Shown here: positions 63,183 to 64,000 of the stretch, in pieces
Numbering within the stretch: the stretch's first letter is position 1
Layout of the letters: every line of letters starts with the position of its first letter
DNA from: Desertivibrio insolitus
Lineage (GTDB): Bacteria > Actinomycetota > Actinomycetes > Actinomycetales > Microbacteriaceae
Direction: 5' to 3'
NCBI RefSeq assembly: GCF_017355965.1
Contig: NZ_JAFIQW010000001.1
Span: 434,001-498,000, forward strand
DNA: 64,000 nucleotides
Position numbers and translations under genes: made by a program
Notes under the pieces: generated by a model
Databases searched by the model: none
What the model saw: only the letters and a program-made list of their open reading frames with translations
Told to the model about the DNA's origin: nothing

Positions 63183-63410
63183 CTAGAAGCCTCGGCCGTG
63201 GCCCGCGGCTCCGCCGGTTCCGTTGCCGTTGCCGCCGCCGAGGTAGCGGTGGGCCGCCTGCCTGGCCTTCTCGATCGAGGAGCGGTGCTTGCCCTTGGTG
63301 GCGCGGTCCCCGGCCTTCGCGAGGCCGTCGACCACCTTGCGGCCGCTCGAGCGGCCCTGTTCGGTCTGGAGCGCCCGCTTCGCGGCGCGGAAGATGTCTC
63401 GTGCTGCCAT
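63183..63410 (-). CDS. small basic protein, MT0933-like antitoxin type
   Basis: A 75-residue, basic, largely helical protein (MAARDIFRAAKRALQTEQG, KVVDGLAKAGDRATKGKHRS, SIEKARQAAHRYLGGG) ending in a Gly/Asn-rich tail. The pattern KVVDxxAxAxDxATxGKxxxxIEKAR is like actinobacterial MT0933/Rv0909-type antitoxins. No toxin gene is adjacent, so it is at best an orphan. TATAAC 7 bases before the ATG is a candidate -10 element. Confidence 0.65.
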   Translation of the reverse strand: MAARDIFRAAKRALQTEQGRSSGRKVVDGLAKAGDRATKGKHRSSIEKARQAAHRYLGGGNGNGTGGAAGHGRGF

Positions 63411-63484
63411 GACGTGAGTTATAGCGGCGATTCCTCGGGAATCGGTGAACGCTCCTGCGGTGCGGGATGAGGAAGCATGGCCTC

Positions 63485-63790
63485 ATGACCGAACGCATCG
63501 TCCACGTCGTGCTCGTCCGCTGGAAGGACGAGGTGCCGGATGCCGCGCTCGCGGAGCTCGACTCGCTCGTCGGCGGTCTCGCGGTGGCGGTGCCCGGCGT
63601 GGTCGACGTGGCGTGGGGGCGGAGCGTCAGCCCGGAGGGTCTCGAGGCGGGCTTCGAGTGGGGGCTCGTGCTGACGTTCGCCGACGCCGCCGCGCGCGAC
63701 GGCTACCTGCCGCACCCCGCTCACCGCCCCGTCGCGGACATCATCGGGCGGTGGAACGCGGCGCTCGCGGTCTTCGACGTCGCCGCCTAG
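63485..63790 (+). CDS. Dabb family (stress-response A/B barrel) protein
   Basis: A 101-residue ferredoxin-like fold dimeric alpha/beta barrel protein. Family start ERIVHVVLVRWKDEVPDAAL, then FEWGLVLTFADAAARDGYLP, HPAHRPVADII, matching Dabb (stress-responsive barrel) proteins, whose roles are mostly unknown. ATG at 63485 is preferred over 63467 because the fold begins at once; AAGCAT 6 bases upstream may be a -10 element. Confidence 0.85.
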   Translation: MTERIVHVVLVRWKDEVPDAALAELDSLVGGLAVAVPGVVDVAWGRSVSPEGLEAGFEWGLVLTFADAAARDGYLPHPAHRPVADIIGRWNAALAVFDVAA

Positions 63791-63889
63791 AGCGCTCTCG
63801 AATCAGCCCGTTCGCTGGCCACCTGTCCGCCTTCTCCTCTGCACCCCTGCACGGGGTGCTCGCCGACGGTGAGCAAGGCTCGGAACCTT

Positions 63890-63895
63890 TACGAT
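63890..63895 (+). promoter_or_regulatory. predicted -10 element of the final partial gene
   Basis: TACGAT, 6 bases before the GTG at 63902. Confidence 0.55.
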
Positions 63896-63901
63896 TCGAT
63901 G

Positions 63902-64000
63902 GTGATCGACTGGATGAGCTTCCTGAGCGGCCTCGCCGGCACCCTCGTCGGCGCCGGGCTGGCGTTCGGGCTCTTCAGTCTCTGGCGGCACCGCCGGCAC
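63902..64000 (+). CDS. membrane-anchored protein, 5' fragment
   Basis: The first 33 residues of a gene running off the window: VIDWMSFLSGLAGTLVGAGL then AFGLFSLWRHRRH, a single transmembrane segment with a basic cytoplasmic edge. This is how several signal-transduction kinases begin, but nothing distinguishes it from other anchored proteins. GTG at 63902 (or ATG at 63899, same frame) is set by the upstream TACGAT. Confidence 0.6.
   Translation, partial: MIDWMSFLSGLAGTLVGAGLAFGLFSLWRHRRH

Overview
The window is high-GC (about 70% by eye) actinobacterial chromosome. I would place it in the Microbacteriaceae (Microbacterium/Leifsonia-like). Support comes from a DUF7882 protein, an SOS-box-controlled DUF222/HNH gene, divergent galU and 5-FCL genes, a class Ib nrdHIEF operon, a Pmt protein mannosyltransferase, a class F sortase and many leaderless-type promoters (TANNNT, 6-8 bases, start codon). 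There is no rRNA, integrase, transposase or CRISPR array. The region looks like ordinary core chromosome with a few accessory insertions.

Layout. 1-4.8 kb (minus strand): RNA and translation housekeeping (rsmA partial, tatD, metG, a quinone oxidoreductase, rsmI). 4.8-9 kb: an acetyltransferase, an SOS-box DUF222-HNH gene, a ~31-bp tandem repeat, and pmt. 9-16.2 kb: CoA-binding protein, two lipoproteins, geranylgeranyl reductase, phosphoribosyltransferase, thioredoxin-fold YyaL-like protein, NCS2 purine permease. 16.3-19.9 kb: methylcitrate cycle operon prpDBC for propionate. 20-27 kb: a two-gene ABC exporter, HrpA helicase and an acetyltransferase. 27-34 kb: an arabinoside-use locus made of a LacI regulator, a palindromic operator, a sugar ABC transporter and a GH51 arabinofuranosidase, followed by a convergent DeoR regulator. 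34.5-38.3 kb: nrdHIEF behind a long leader with NrdR-like and DnaA-box-like sites. 38.5-47.2 kb: Nudix, MFS, two aldo/keto reductases, VanZ-like, baeRF-like, methyltransferase and FUSC genes. 47.3 kb: tRNA-Ala(CGC). 47.4-52 kb: trmO, TetR, DUF7882, a membrane protein, an acetyltransferase and galU. 52.2-58.4 kb: 5-FCL, FmdB-like, mscL, a small methyltransferase, then a large minus-strand gene for a helicase-nuclease-like protein whose catalytic motifs look degraded, with a coupled 62-residue protein. 58.5-64 kb: amino-acid permease, a surface cluster (DUF4397 protein, class F sortase, ECF sigma, zinc anti-sigma), a cysteine-free HesB-like protein, a small antitoxin-like protein, a Dabb protein, and the start of a membrane protein.

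The best candidates for something undescribed are the degenerate SF1 helicase/nuclease with its coupled small protein, the DUF4397-sortase-ECF-anti-sigma cassette, and two DNA-level patterns: an apparently over-represented GGCATCCG/CGGATGCC motif that coincides with uncommon codons, and pervasive leaderless promoter architecture. None looks like a complete new defence or mobile system.
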